A DNA stretch of 5,388 nucleotides from Actinomycetota bacterium (GTDB taxonomy: Bacteria > Actinomycetota > Nitriliruptoria > Euzebyales > Egibacteraceae). Below are positions 1-5,388 of this stretch, piece after piece. The position numbers and the translations under genes are program-made. Below the pieces are notes generated by a model. The model ran no database searches. It was not told the origin of the DNA and saw only the letters and a program-made list of their open reading frames with translations. The DNA lies in NCBI GenBank assembly GCA_019347785.1, contig JAHWKQ010000152.1, positions 1 to 5,388 of the forward strand, read 5' to 3'. The number at the start of each line of letters is the position of its first letter. Positions within the stretch are counted from its first letter, which is position 1.

Positions 1-1167
1 GACCGGCGTGCCGCCGCGCAGCGCCAGCGCGTCGACCGCGGCCCCGCCGGCGCCGGCGCCCCACCAGGGCCCGCAGACGGCGCCCGTGCGGGCGGCCAGC
101 CAGTCGCGCACGACCGATCGCAGCCCGTAGCCCTGGCTGTCTGCGACGAGGTGGCGGTTCGCGGCCAGCACCTGGCCGCCGCGACCCAGCTCGAACGCCT
201 CCCGGTGCGGCAGCACGACCGACAGCCACAGCCGCAGGAAGCCGTCGCGCACCCGGTAGCGCACCCGACGGGTCCGTCGGGGCTCCTCCCCCACGGGCGT
301 GACGCGGTCCACCAGTCCCAGCGCCTCCAGCCCGGCCAGGGCGTCACTGGTCGTGGCGGGCGCCAGATCGGCGCGCTGGCGCAGCGTCGTGAAGGTCCGC
401 GCGCCCAGGCCGACGAGCTCCAGCAGGCGGGCCGCCGCCGAGCCGGCGCTGACCTCCTGCAGCAGGACGGTCCCCTCGTCGCCCAGGGGCGCACCTGGGC
501 CGTCGAGCAGGTCAGACAGGTTCGTGAGCGCGTCGTGGCGGGGGTCCCACAGGGACAGGTAGCGGGGCATCCCGCCCACCGTCACGTACGCCTCCAGCCA
601 GGCGGCGGGGTCCTCGCCCCCGGCCAGCAGCCCGGCCTGCCACCAGCCGAACGCGCCCAGGCGCAGGTGGGCGTCGGCCCGGCCGAACAGCGGCGCGTCG
701 GCGCTGACGAGCTCCTCCATCAGCCCCACGTGGCTGCCGGCCAGGACGACCGACAGGGCCGAGTCCCCGCGATGGTCCCAGCGGGCCTGCAGGGTGGACG
801 GCAGGGACGGGTCGGCCTCGCACAGGTAGGGGAACTCGTCCAGCACCACCAGCAGCGGCTCGTCGCGCGCGCGGGCCAGCAGGTACCCCAGCGCCGCGTC
901 CCACGACCGCAGGTGCCCCAGGTCGAGCAGGTCGCCGGGCGTCGGCGCGGCCACCGCGCGGACGCGCTCCTCCAGCCGGCGCAGCGCCTCCCCGACGGGC
1001 GCCCGCGTGCCCGGCAGAAAGACCGCGCGGCGGCCGGAGGCGAAGCGGTCCAGCAGCGCGGTCTTGCCGACGCGGCGTCGGCCGGAGACGATCGCCAGGC
1101 CCGGATGAGCCCCGCAGGCCCGCTCCAGGGCCGCCAGCTCGCGTTCGCGATCGACGAAGTTCGGCAT
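1..1167 (-). CDS. AAA-type ATPase, archaeal ATPase/DUF234 family (3' end outside window)
   Basis: The reading frame is open from an ATG at 1167 to the window edge, giving 389 residues without a stop. Seen in the protein: an N-terminal FVDRERELAAL segment typical of these ATPases, Walker A GRRRVGKT at residues 29-36 (Lys35, Thr36), Walker B LLVVLDEF at 105-112 (Asp110, Glu111), and a sensor-like strand VVLAGSHVGLMEE at 140-152. A winged-helix-like stretch follows at about 257-290 (TFTTLRQRADL...ALGLVDRV), then FLRLWLSVVLPHREAFELG at 310-328, which resembles the start of the DUF234 region. The last 40 residues include a WWG and a VDALAL segment like the family's C-terminal domain. Family members are usually about 450-480 residues, so perhaps 60-90 are missing here by truncation at the edge. 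The protein is a cytoplasmic ATPase of unknown biological role; relatives are scattered and often horizontally transferred. No clear Shine-Dalgarno precedes the ATG. Family assignment is firm; function is not. Confidence 0.88.
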   Translation of the reverse strand, partial: MPNFVDRERELAALERACGAHPGLAIVSGRRRVGKTALLDRFASGRRAVFLPGTRAPVGEALRRLEERVRAVAAPTPGDLLDLGHLRSWDAALGYLLARARDEPLLVVLDEFPYLCEADPSLPSTLQARWDHRGDSALSVVLAGSHVGLMEELVSADAPLFGRADAHLRLGAFGWWQAGLLAGGEDPAAWLEAYVTVGGMPRYLSLWDPRHDALTNLSDLLDGPGAPLGDEGTVLLQEVSAGSAAARLLELVGLGARTFTTLRQRADLAPATTSDALAGLEALGLVDRVTPVGEEPRRTRRVRYRVRDGFLRLWLSVVLPHREAFELGRGGQVLAANRHLVADSQGYGLRSVVRDWLAARTGAVCGPWWGAGAGGAAVDALALRGGTPV

Positions 1168-1308
1168 GCACGAAGTTTGCCACGGCCGAACGTCCCCACC
1201 CTGCAGCCTGTCGACGTGGACCGCTGCGGCCGGCTACGGCCGGGATGCTCCCATGTGCCCGGAAGGGCCGCCCGGGTAGCGCGGCCGCGTGGTGGATACA
1301 AGTGGCGC
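1168..1308. promoter_or_regulatory. divergent intergenic region between ATPase and MFS operon
   Basis: This stretch of about 140 bp separates two genes that start away from each other, so it should hold both promoters. Neither start has a convincing Shine-Dalgarno. At exactly -12 to -7 from each start there is a weak -10-like hexamer: TACAAG (1297-1302, plus strand) before the GTG at 1309, and CAAACT (1179-1174, minus strand) before the ATG at 1167. That spacing would fit leaderless transcripts, which are common in actinobacteria. No matching -35 box is visible. A near-palindrome GTCGACGTGGAC (10 of 12 positions symmetric) lies at 1210-1221 and could be an operator, but such sequences arise readily at this GC content. 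The promoter location is inferred from gene orientation only. Confidence 0.4.
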
Positions 1309-2511
1309 GTGACCCGTGCGGCCGAGCCGAGCGCCCCCGACTCCACGCCCTCCCCGGCGCGGCGAGCCGGCTTCGCGGGCACCCTGGCGCTGGCCATGGC
1401 CGTCAGCACCTTCACGCAGTACGCACTGGGGGCGCTGGGGCCGTTCGTCATCCGCGACCTGTCCCTGTCCCTGGCCCGCTTCGGGACGCTGTCCACGGCG
1501 CTGTTCCTCGTGGGCGGGGTGTGCTCGGCGCCGGCGGGCCGGGTGGTCGACTGGCTCGGGGGCCGGCGGATGCTCGTCGCCACCTTCGCGGTCGCCGGCG
1601 CGGCGTTCGCCGGCATGGGCCTGGCGCCCGGCTACGGCTGGCTGCTGGCCGCGGTCGGCTTCGCCGGCTTCGCGCTGGCCGCGAGCAATCCCGTCACGAA
1701 CAAGCTGATCGCCGCGCACGCGGCGCCCGGGCGGCAGGGTGTGGTGACCGGCTTCAAGCAGTCGGGCGTGCAGTTCGGGGCGGCCCTGGCCGGGGGGCTG
1801 CCCGCCGCGGCGGGCGTGCTCGGGTGGCGCGGCGCGCTGGCGCTGGCGGTCGTCCTGGCCGCGGCCGGCCTGGTGGGCACGGCCCTGTTCGTGCCGGCCG
1901 ACATTCCCGGCGAGGACGTGGAGGGCGCCACCGGCGGCCGGGTCGGCGCCACTGTCTGGTGGCTGACCGGCTACGCGTTCCTGATGGGCATCGGCGTGTC
2001 CGCGGTCGCCGCCTACCTGCCCCAGTACGCCGTGCAGCGGGTCGGCTTCGCCACCGCCGTCGCCGGGCTGGCCGCCGGGCTCCTCGGCGCCGTGGGGGTG
2101 GCCGCGCGCATCGCCTGGGGCTACTGGCTGGACCGTCTCGGCCACGTCGCGGGCTCGCTGGCCGTCCTGGCCGGCTGCTCGGTCGTCGCCCAGGGGCTCA
2201 TCCTGGCCGCCGAGTCCGGCGGCGCCTGGCTGCTGTGGGCGGGGGTGGTCGGCTTCGGGGCGACCGCCGTCGCCTGGAACGCGGTCGGCATGCTGGCGCT
2301 CGTCCGCGAGGGCCGCCAGGACGCGGGGCGGGCCTCGGGCATCGTCCTGGTGGGCTTCTACTGCGGCTTCGTCGTCAGCCCGGTCGCCTTCGGCGCCGTG
2401 GTCGACGCGACCCGCTCCTACGCGCTGGCGTGGGGCGCGTGCGCCGTGGCGTTCGTGCTGGCGGCCCTCGCCGCCGGGACCTGGTGGCGTCTCGAGCGCG
2501 GAGTCTCGTGA
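1309..2511 (+). CDS. major facilitator superfamily (MFS) transporter, 12 TM helices
   Basis: This is a 400-residue integral membrane transporter of the MFS. A hydrophilic head (residues 1-20) is followed by hydrophobic segments at about 23-45, 58-80, 89-107, 110-130, 150-170 and 172-195, a polar central loop (196-214), and six more at about 215-240, 248-270, 280-300, 305-330, 341-365 and 370-393. The MFS loop 2-3 signature is present as GRVVDWLGGRR (78-88), with its degenerate counterpart GYWLDRLG at 271-278 in the second half. GFKQSGVQFG at 148-157 resembles the helix-5 motif of CynX/NimT-like and other small-anion porters, but the substrate cannot be assigned. The frame stays open upstream to 151, but that part is antisense to the ATPase and has no transporter features. 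GTG 1309 gives a normal N-terminus; GTG 1255 would add 18 residues and is the alternative start. A weak GGTGGA lies 12 bases upstream. The PLP-enzyme gene follows after 2 bp. Confidence 0.88.
   Translation: MTRAAEPSAPDSTPSPARRAGFAGTLALAMAVSTFTQYALGALGPFVIRDLSLSLARFGTLSTALFLVGGVCSAPAGRVVDWLGGRRMLVATFAVAGAAFAGMGLAPGYGWLLAAVGFAGFALAASNPVTNKLIAAHAAPGRQGVVTGFKQSGVQFGAALAGGLPAAAGVLGWRGALALAVVLAAAGLVGTALFVPADIPGEDVEGATGGRVGATVWWLTGYAFLMGIGVSAVAAYLPQYAVQRVGFATAVAGLAAGLLGAVGVAARIAWGYWLDRLGHVAGSLAVLAGCSVVAQGLILAAESGGAWLLWAGVVGFGATAVAWNAVGMLALVREGRQDAGRASGIVLVGFYCGFVVSPVAFGAVVDATRSYALAWGACAVAFVLAALAAGTWWRLERGVS
2500..2503 (+). promoter_or_regulatory. Shine-Dalgarno (GGAG) of the PLP enzyme, inside the MFS gene
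   Basis: GGAG sits inside the last codons of the transporter gene, 10 bases before ATG 2514 and 4 bases before an in-frame GTG at 2508. The spacing favours the ATG, although the GTG would give a classic 4-base GTGA stop/start overlap. Either way the two genes are likely translationally coupled. Confidence 0.5.
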
Positions 2512-2513
2512 GA

Positions 2514-3602
2514 ATGGCCGCCGGCCCGGACCGCGCCCCCGGCACGCCGCTCGAGCAGCGGCCGCTGGACCTGCGCTCGGCGCGTGACCTGTGGCAGCCC
2601 GCCGCGCCGTACCTCGACACCGCGAGCTACGGCCTTCCTCCCCGCCCCGCCTGGGACGCGCTGCAGGCGGCGCTGGACGACTGGCGCCACGGGCGCACCA
2701 GCTGGGAGCACTGGGGTGACCGCACCGAGGGCTCGCGCTCGGCCTTCGCGCGCCTGGTGGGGGTGGCGCCGGACGAGGTGGCGGTGAGCGCGACGGTCTC
2801 CGAGCTCGTCGGACTGGTGGCGGCCTCCCTGCCGGACGGCGCGAGGGTGCTGGCTCCCGAGGTCGAGTTCACCTCGCTGCTGTTCCCGTTCATGGTGCAC
2901 GCCGACCGTGGGGTCCGGGTGGACACCGTTCCCGGCGGCGGGCTGGCCGAGGCCATCGACGGGCGGACGACCCTCGTCGCCCTCAGCGCGGTGCAGTCGT
3001 CCACGGGCGAGGTGGCCGACCTCGACGCGGTCGTCGCCGCCGCCCGTCACCACGGGGCGCTTGTGGCCGTGGACGCCACCCAGGCCTGCGGCTGGCTCCC
3101 GGTCGACGCCGCGCGCGTCGACTTTCTCGCCTGCGCCGCCTACAAGTGGCTCATGTCCCCGCGGGGGACTGCGTTCCTCGCCGTGCGCCCGGAGCGCCTC
3201 GATTCGATCAGGCCGCTGGCGGCGGGCTGGTACGCGGGCGAGGACCCCCATGACTCCTACTACGGGCCGCCGCTTCGCCTGGCGGGAGCCGTGCGCCGAC
3301 TCGACACCTCGCCGGCGTGGTTCTCCTGGGTCGGGACCCAGCCGGCGCTCGAGCTCCTCGAGGGCGTCGGCGTGGGCCGTGTCCACGCCCACGACGTGGC
3401 GCTCGCCAACCGCTTTCGCACCGGCCTGGATCTGCCCCAGGGCAACTCCGCGATCGTCTCGGCGCGCGTGCCCGACGCCGAGCGGCGGCTGGGGCGTGCG
3501 GGGATCCGCGCCGCGGTGCGCGCGGGCAGCCTGCGGGTCTCGTTCCACCTGTACAACACCGAGGGCGATGTGGATGCCGCGCTCAACGCCCTGGCCGACT
3601 GA
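2514..3602 (+). CDS. class V PLP-dependent aminotransferase-fold enzyme
   Basis: This 362-residue protein is a fold-type I PLP enzyme of aminotransferase class V, in the broad isopenicillin-N epimerase/cysteine desulfurase-like group. Seen in order: YLDTASYG (33-40), the typical N-terminal motif; SATVSELVG (92-100), the phosphate-binding helix start; EVEFTSLLFPF (116-126), where Phe119 takes the place of the PLP-stacking His of desulfurases; AVDATQACG (185-193) with the pyridine-binding Asp187 and Gln190; AAYKWLMSPRG (208-218) with the Schiff-base Lys211; and LRVSFHLYNTEGDVD (340-354), whose Arg341 is the likely substrate-carboxylate ligand. No cysteine occurs after Lys211, so a cysteine desulfurase role is unlikely. 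The substrate is unknown; aminotransfer, racemisation/epimerisation or a lyase reaction all remain possible. It is predicted to be cytoplasmic. It starts 2 bp after the MFS stop, so the pair probably shares a transcript and may handle the same compound. Family is confident, reaction is not. Confidence 0.87.
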   Translation: MAAGPDRAPGTPLEQRPLDLRSARDLWQPAAPYLDTASYGLPPRPAWDALQAALDDWRHGRTSWEHWGDRTEGSRSAFARLVGVAPDEVAVSATVSELVGLVAASLPDGARVLAPEVEFTSLLFPFMVHADRGVRVDTVPGGGLAEAIDGRTTLVALSAVQSSTGEVADLDAVVAAARHHGALVAVDATQACGWLPVDAARVDFLACAAYKWLMSPRGTAFLAVRPERLDSIRPLAAGWYAGEDPHDSYYGPPLRLAGAVRRLDTSPAWFSWVGTQPALELLEGVGVGRVHAHDVALANRFRTGLDLPQGNSAIVSARVPDAERRLGRAGIRAAVRAGSLRVSFHLYNTEGDVDAALNALAD

Positions 3603-3614
3603 ACGGCGGTCAGT
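3594..3614. terminator. possible weak convergent hairpin at the tail-to-tail junction
   Basis: The plus-strand PLP enzyme ends at 3602 and the minus-strand small membrane protein ends at 3610. The inverted repeat ACTGA (3598-3602) / TCAGT (3610-3614) spans both stop codons with a 7-base loop, and an alternative pairing is GCCG (3594-3597) with CGGC (3604-3607). Both stems are short and there is no T-run, so any termination here would be non-canonical. Without a strong terminator the two converging transcripts may overlap. Confidence 0.2.
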
Positions 3615-3960
3615 GGGGCTCGTCGACCTCGACGCTGCCGACGCCCCCGAGGTGACCGGGCCGCTCGTGGCGGACGCCCGCCCAGATGGCGCCGCCGACG
3701 ACCATGAGCAGGCCCAGGACGAGCGGCACCGGGCTGGCGAGCAGGAACGTCGAGAAGGCCACCAGGCCGCCCACGGCGATGACCACGAGCGGGATGTTGG
3801 TGGGGCCCGAGTCGACCGTCCCCGCGGGCCCGCCGCCGGGCCCGGTGGCCCCATGGACCTCCTCGCGCGGCAGCTTCGCCCAGTCCGACTCGTACGGCCG
3901 GCTCTGGACCCGGTCGTCGCTCTGCGTGGCGGGTGGCGGGACCTCGCGGCGCTCGTTCAT
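3610..3960 (-). CDS. small membrane protein with two predicted TM helices, unknown function
   Basis: I do not recognise this 116-residue protein. It has a charged and proline-rich N-terminal half (residues 1-52, including SRPYESDWAKLPREEVHG at 20-37 and a Gly/Pro linker at 38-48). Two hydrophobic segments follow, at about 56-74 and 77-96, separated by a short turn containing SPVP. A short polar tail, RHERPGHLGGVGSVEVDEPH, ends the protein. There is no signal-peptide pattern before the helices; with a short loop between them both termini should face the same side, probably the cytoplasm. The ATG at 3960 overlaps the menE stop as ATGA and has a strong AGGAGG 9 bases upstream, so this is a real, coupled gene and not a shadow. 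The context suggests a link to menaquinone synthesis or the membrane quinone pool, but that is only inference from position. It ends 7 bp from the converging PLP-enzyme gene. Confidence 0.75.
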   Translation of the reverse strand: MNERREVPPPATQSDDRVQSRPYESDWAKLPREEVHGATGPGGGPAGTVDSGPTNIPLVVIAVGGLVAFSTFLLASPVPLVLGLLMVVGGAIWAGVRHERPGHLGGVGSVEVDEPH

Positions 3961-5219
3961 CCCCGACGGCCTCCTCGTCGACTGACCTGTACCCCGCCGC
4001 CGCCGGGCGCATCCCGGGCGTGGGCCGGGGGCGGGGGGTCGGGCAGGGCGCGCAGCGCCGGCCGGTCGACCTTGCCCGGGCCGGTCGTGGGCAGGCGGTC
4101 GACGACGACCAGCTCCCGGGGGGCCAGGTGCGCCCCGGCCCGCCGGATGACGTGGCGACGCAGGGCCTCAAGGGTCGGCGGGGGGTCGGCGGCGGGGACG
4201 CAAAAGGCCACCACCCGCTGGCCCCAGCGGGGGTCCGGACGCCCCAGCACCGCCACCTGCGCCACCCCCGGGTGGTCGGTGAGCAGGTCCTCGACCTCGG
4301 CCGCGACGACGTTCTCACCGCCGGTGACGATCACGTCGTCGAGGCGGCCCAGCACCCGCAGGCGGCCGTCGGGCAGCCAGCGGCCCACGTCGGCGGTGCG
4401 CAGCCAGCCGTCGCGGATGGCCACGCCGTCGTCCGCGCCGGACGCGCCCCGGTAGCCGCTCATCAGGACGGGCCCCGCGACGTGGACGCGCCCGTCGTCG
4501 GCGAGGGACACCTTGACCCCGTCCAGCGGCCGGCCGTCGTAGACGCAGCCGCCGCACGTCTCGGTCAGGCCGTAGCTGGTGACGACCGTGGCCCCCGCCG
4601 CGGCGGCCCGCCGCAGCAGCGACCTGGGCGCCGGGGCGCCGCCCAGCAGTATGCGCCGGAAGCGCCCCAGGTCGGCGCCCGCGTCGAGCAGGCGCGACAG
4701 CATCGGCGGGACGAGCGAGACGAGCGACACCCCGCGCTGGCCCGCGACGGTGTCCGGGTCGAAGCGCGGGTGCATCACCGCCGGCGTGCCCAGCAGGGCC
4801 GACCGCACGAGCACCTGGATGCCCGCGACGTGGCCGAGGGGCAGGCAGCACAGCCAGCGGTCGCCGGGCCCGGACGCCAGGCGACGGGCGCCGGCCCGGG
4901 CGGACGCCCGCAGGGCGGCGTGGGACAGCAGGACGCCCTTCGGCTCGCCCGAGGAACCGGAGGTGGCGACGACGAGCGCGGTGCCCGGGGGGGCCGGCAC
5001 CGCCTCGGGCAGGCGGGTCCGGCCGTCGGCCTCGACCAGCGCCGCGGGCCGCAGCGCCGACAGCAACCGGCGCAGGGCGGGGGCGGGCAGGCGGTGGTCC
5101 AGCGGCAGCACGGCGTCGCCGCGCTCCCACGCCTGTTCCATCCGGTCCACGAAGGCGGGTCCGGGAGGCAGGCGCAACGCCACGAGCGCGGGCTCTATCC
5201 TTGCCGCCACGGTCGCCAC
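3957..5219 (-). CDS. menE: o-succinylbenzoate-CoA ligase (MenE)
   Basis: This 420-residue ANL-superfamily adenylate-forming ligase is predicted to activate o-succinylbenzoate with ATP and join it to CoA in menaquinone synthesis. Core motifs are intact: the phosphate loop TSGSSGEPKG (86-95), YGLTETCGG (216-224), GWLRTADVGRW (271-281, Asp277), GRLDDVIVTGGENV (291-304), and PTTGPGKVDRPAL (377-389) with the adenylation Lys383. The large N-terminal domain runs to about 290 and the mobile C-terminal domain from there; a Pro/Gly/Arg-rich tail after about 395 looks dispensable. The length is below E. coli MenE (about 450) but suits the shorter actinobacterial forms. The ligase motifs alone would also fit other acyl-CoA synthetases; menB next door makes MenE the best reading. 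The start is uncertain: GTG 5219 has no Shine-Dalgarno and lies 21 bp from the divergent menB start. Later GTGs at 5210 or 5183 are possible and would leave the motifs intact. Its TGA overlaps the ATG of the small membrane protein. Confidence 0.88.
   Translation of the reverse strand: MATVAARIEPALVALRLPPGPAFVDRMEQAWERGDAVLPLDHRLPAPALRRLLSALRPAALVEADGRTRLPEAVPAPPGTALVVATSGSSGEPKGVLLSHAALRASARAGARRLASGPGDRWLCCLPLGHVAGIQVLVRSALLGTPAVMHPRFDPDTVAGQRGVSLVSLVPPMLSRLLDAGADLGRFRRILLGGAPAPRSLLRRAAAAGATVVTSYGLTETCGGCVYDGRPLDGVKVSLADDGRVHVAGPVLMSGYRGASGADDGVAIRDGWLRTADVGRWLPDGRLRVLGRLDDVIVTGGENVVAAEVEDLLTDHPGVAQVAVLGRPDPRWGQRVVAFCVPAADPPPTLEALRRHVIRRAGAHLAPRELVVVDRLPTTGPGKVDRPALRALPDPPPPAHARDAPGGGGVQVSRRGGRRG
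3970..3975 (-). promoter_or_regulatory. Shine-Dalgarno AGGAGG of the small membrane protein
   Basis: The plus strand reads CCTCCT here, so the minus-strand mRNA carries a perfect AGGAGG 9 bases before ATG 3960. It lies within the last codons of menE. This strong site supports the small gene as real and supports its translation being coupled to, or independent of, ribosomes ending menE. Confidence 0.75.
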
Positions 5220-5240
5220 CGTACCGTCGGGGAGGCAGTT
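5220..5240. promoter_or_regulatory. 21-bp divergent menE/menB gap
   Basis: If menE starts at 5219 and menB at 5241, only 21 bp separate two divergent genes. This is too short for two full promoters, so each promoter must extend into the other gene's coding sequence, or menE starts further in. No clear -10 or -35 element is visible here. The plus-strand GGGGAGG at 5229-5235 is taken up by the menB ribosome binding site. Confidence 0.45.
5231..5235 (+). promoter_or_regulatory. Shine-Dalgarno GGAGG of menB
   Basis: GGAGG within the longer GGGGAGG (5229-5235) lies 5 bases before TTG 5241. It decides the start of menB, since no ATG or GTG in that frame lies between the ribosome binding site and the conserved N-terminal residues. 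Confidence 0.75.
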
Positions 5241-5388
5241 TTGGTCCAGTGGGAGTCCGCCGGGCAGTGGTCGGACATCGCCTACGAGACGGCCGAGGGT
5301 ATCGCCAAGGTGACCATCGACCGCCCCGAGGTGCGCAACGCCTTCCGCCCGACGACGCAGTTCGAGCTGTCGGCGGCCCTCGACATGG
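5241..5388 (+). CDS. menB: 1,4-dihydroxy-2-naphthoyl-CoA synthase (MenB), 5' part only
   Basis: Only the first 49 codons are in the window. The peptide MVQWESAGQWSDIAYETAEG followed by IAKVTIDRPEVRNAFRPTT matches the start of MenB. In that family a W-x-D-I-x-Y-E segment leads into the first crotonase-fold strand, and the RPEVRNAFRP loop (residues 28-37) is highly characteristic. The full enzyme would be roughly 280-300 residues, a soluble crotonase-family protein that closes the ring of o-succinylbenzoyl-CoA to form 1,4-dihydroxy-2-naphthoyl-CoA. It therefore uses the product of the divergent menE. The start is TTG with a good Shine-Dalgarno 5 bases upstream. The catalytic residues lie outside the window, so whether the gene is intact cannot be judged. 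Confidence 0.9.
   Translation, partial: MVQWESAGQWSDIAYETAEGIAKVTIDRPEVRNAFRPTTQFELSAALDM

Noticed and set aside
1229..1246. A repeated CGGCCG-type palindromic stretch in the intergenic region
   Set aside because: The words are short and self-complementary, as expected in GC-rich DNA, and they form no extended stem with a T-run or arrangement that suggests a terminator or a riboswitch.
151..1308. A plus-strand open frame upstream of and in frame with the MFS transporter, which would make a 786-residue protein
   Set aside because: It lies opposite the ATPase gene. Its translation is a Gln/Arg/Pro-rich low-complexity sequence with no motif, while the minus strand shows Walker A and B. The real transporter starts near 1309.
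1245..2507. A plus-strand frame upstream of the PLP enzyme, in frame with it, which would make a 785-residue fusion
   Set aside because: It overlaps the transporter gene in another frame and is Arg/Gly-rich without domain features. The PLP fold begins after 2514, with its own Shine-Dalgarno.
2418..3854. A long minus-strand frame (478 residues) opposite the PLP enzyme
   Set aside because: It is antisense to a gene with complete class V motifs. The composition is typical of a GC-driven shadow, and it also overlaps the small membrane protein in a different frame.
2908..4455. A plus-strand frame of 515 residues crossing three genes
   Set aside because: It spans the PLP enzyme, the small membrane protein and part of menE. 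It is Ser/Arg/Pro-rich with no recognisable domain, so it is a shadow of high GC.
4579..5313. A plus-strand frame of 244 residues opposite menE and into menB
   Set aside because: It is antisense to the menE phosphate-loop region and out of frame with menB. It has no motifs.

Overview
The window is very GC-rich, with almost every third codon position G or C and several GTG or TTG starts. This points to a high-GC actinobacterium (Actinomycetota). A Thermoleophilia/Solirubrobacterales-type host is a tentative guess from the overall look of the menaquinone proteins; it was not tested by search. The GC bias opens long spurious reading frames opposite every real gene, so each call here rests on protein motifs, not on ORF length.

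Layout from left to right: (1) an AAA-type ATPase of the archaeal-ATPase/DUF234 kind on the minus strand (1-1167), whose 3' end lies outside the window; (2) a divergent intergenic region of about 140 bp (1168-1308); (3) a two-gene plus-strand operon with a 12-TM major facilitator transporter (1309-2511) followed 2 bp later by a class V PLP-dependent aminotransferase-fold enzyme (2514-3602); (4) a 7-bp tail-to-tail junction; (5) a minus-strand operon read from 5219 down to 3610, with o-succinylbenzoate-CoA ligase (menE) overlapping by ATGA a small two-helix membrane protein of unknown function; (6) a 21-bp divergent gap and then the start of 1,4-dihydroxy-2-naphthoyl-CoA synthase (menB) on the plus strand, cut by the window edge.

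The right part is a menaquinone locus. MenE activates o-succinylbenzoate to its CoA thioester and MenB cyclises that to 1,4-dihydroxy-2-naphthoyl-CoA, so the two divergent genes encode consecutive steps. The transporter/PLP-enzyme pair looks like a small metabolic unit on an amino acid, amine or related compound, but its substrate cannot be read from the sequence. The ATPase has no evident link to the rest.

I see no tRNA, rRNA, CRISPR, insertion sequence or phage gene. The window is mostly ordinary chromosome. The points most worth a second look are the uncharacterised small membrane protein coupled to menE, the PLP enzyme that carries no desulfurase cysteine, the degenerate-looking DUF234 tail of the ATPase, and the very tight menE/menB head-to-head junction.
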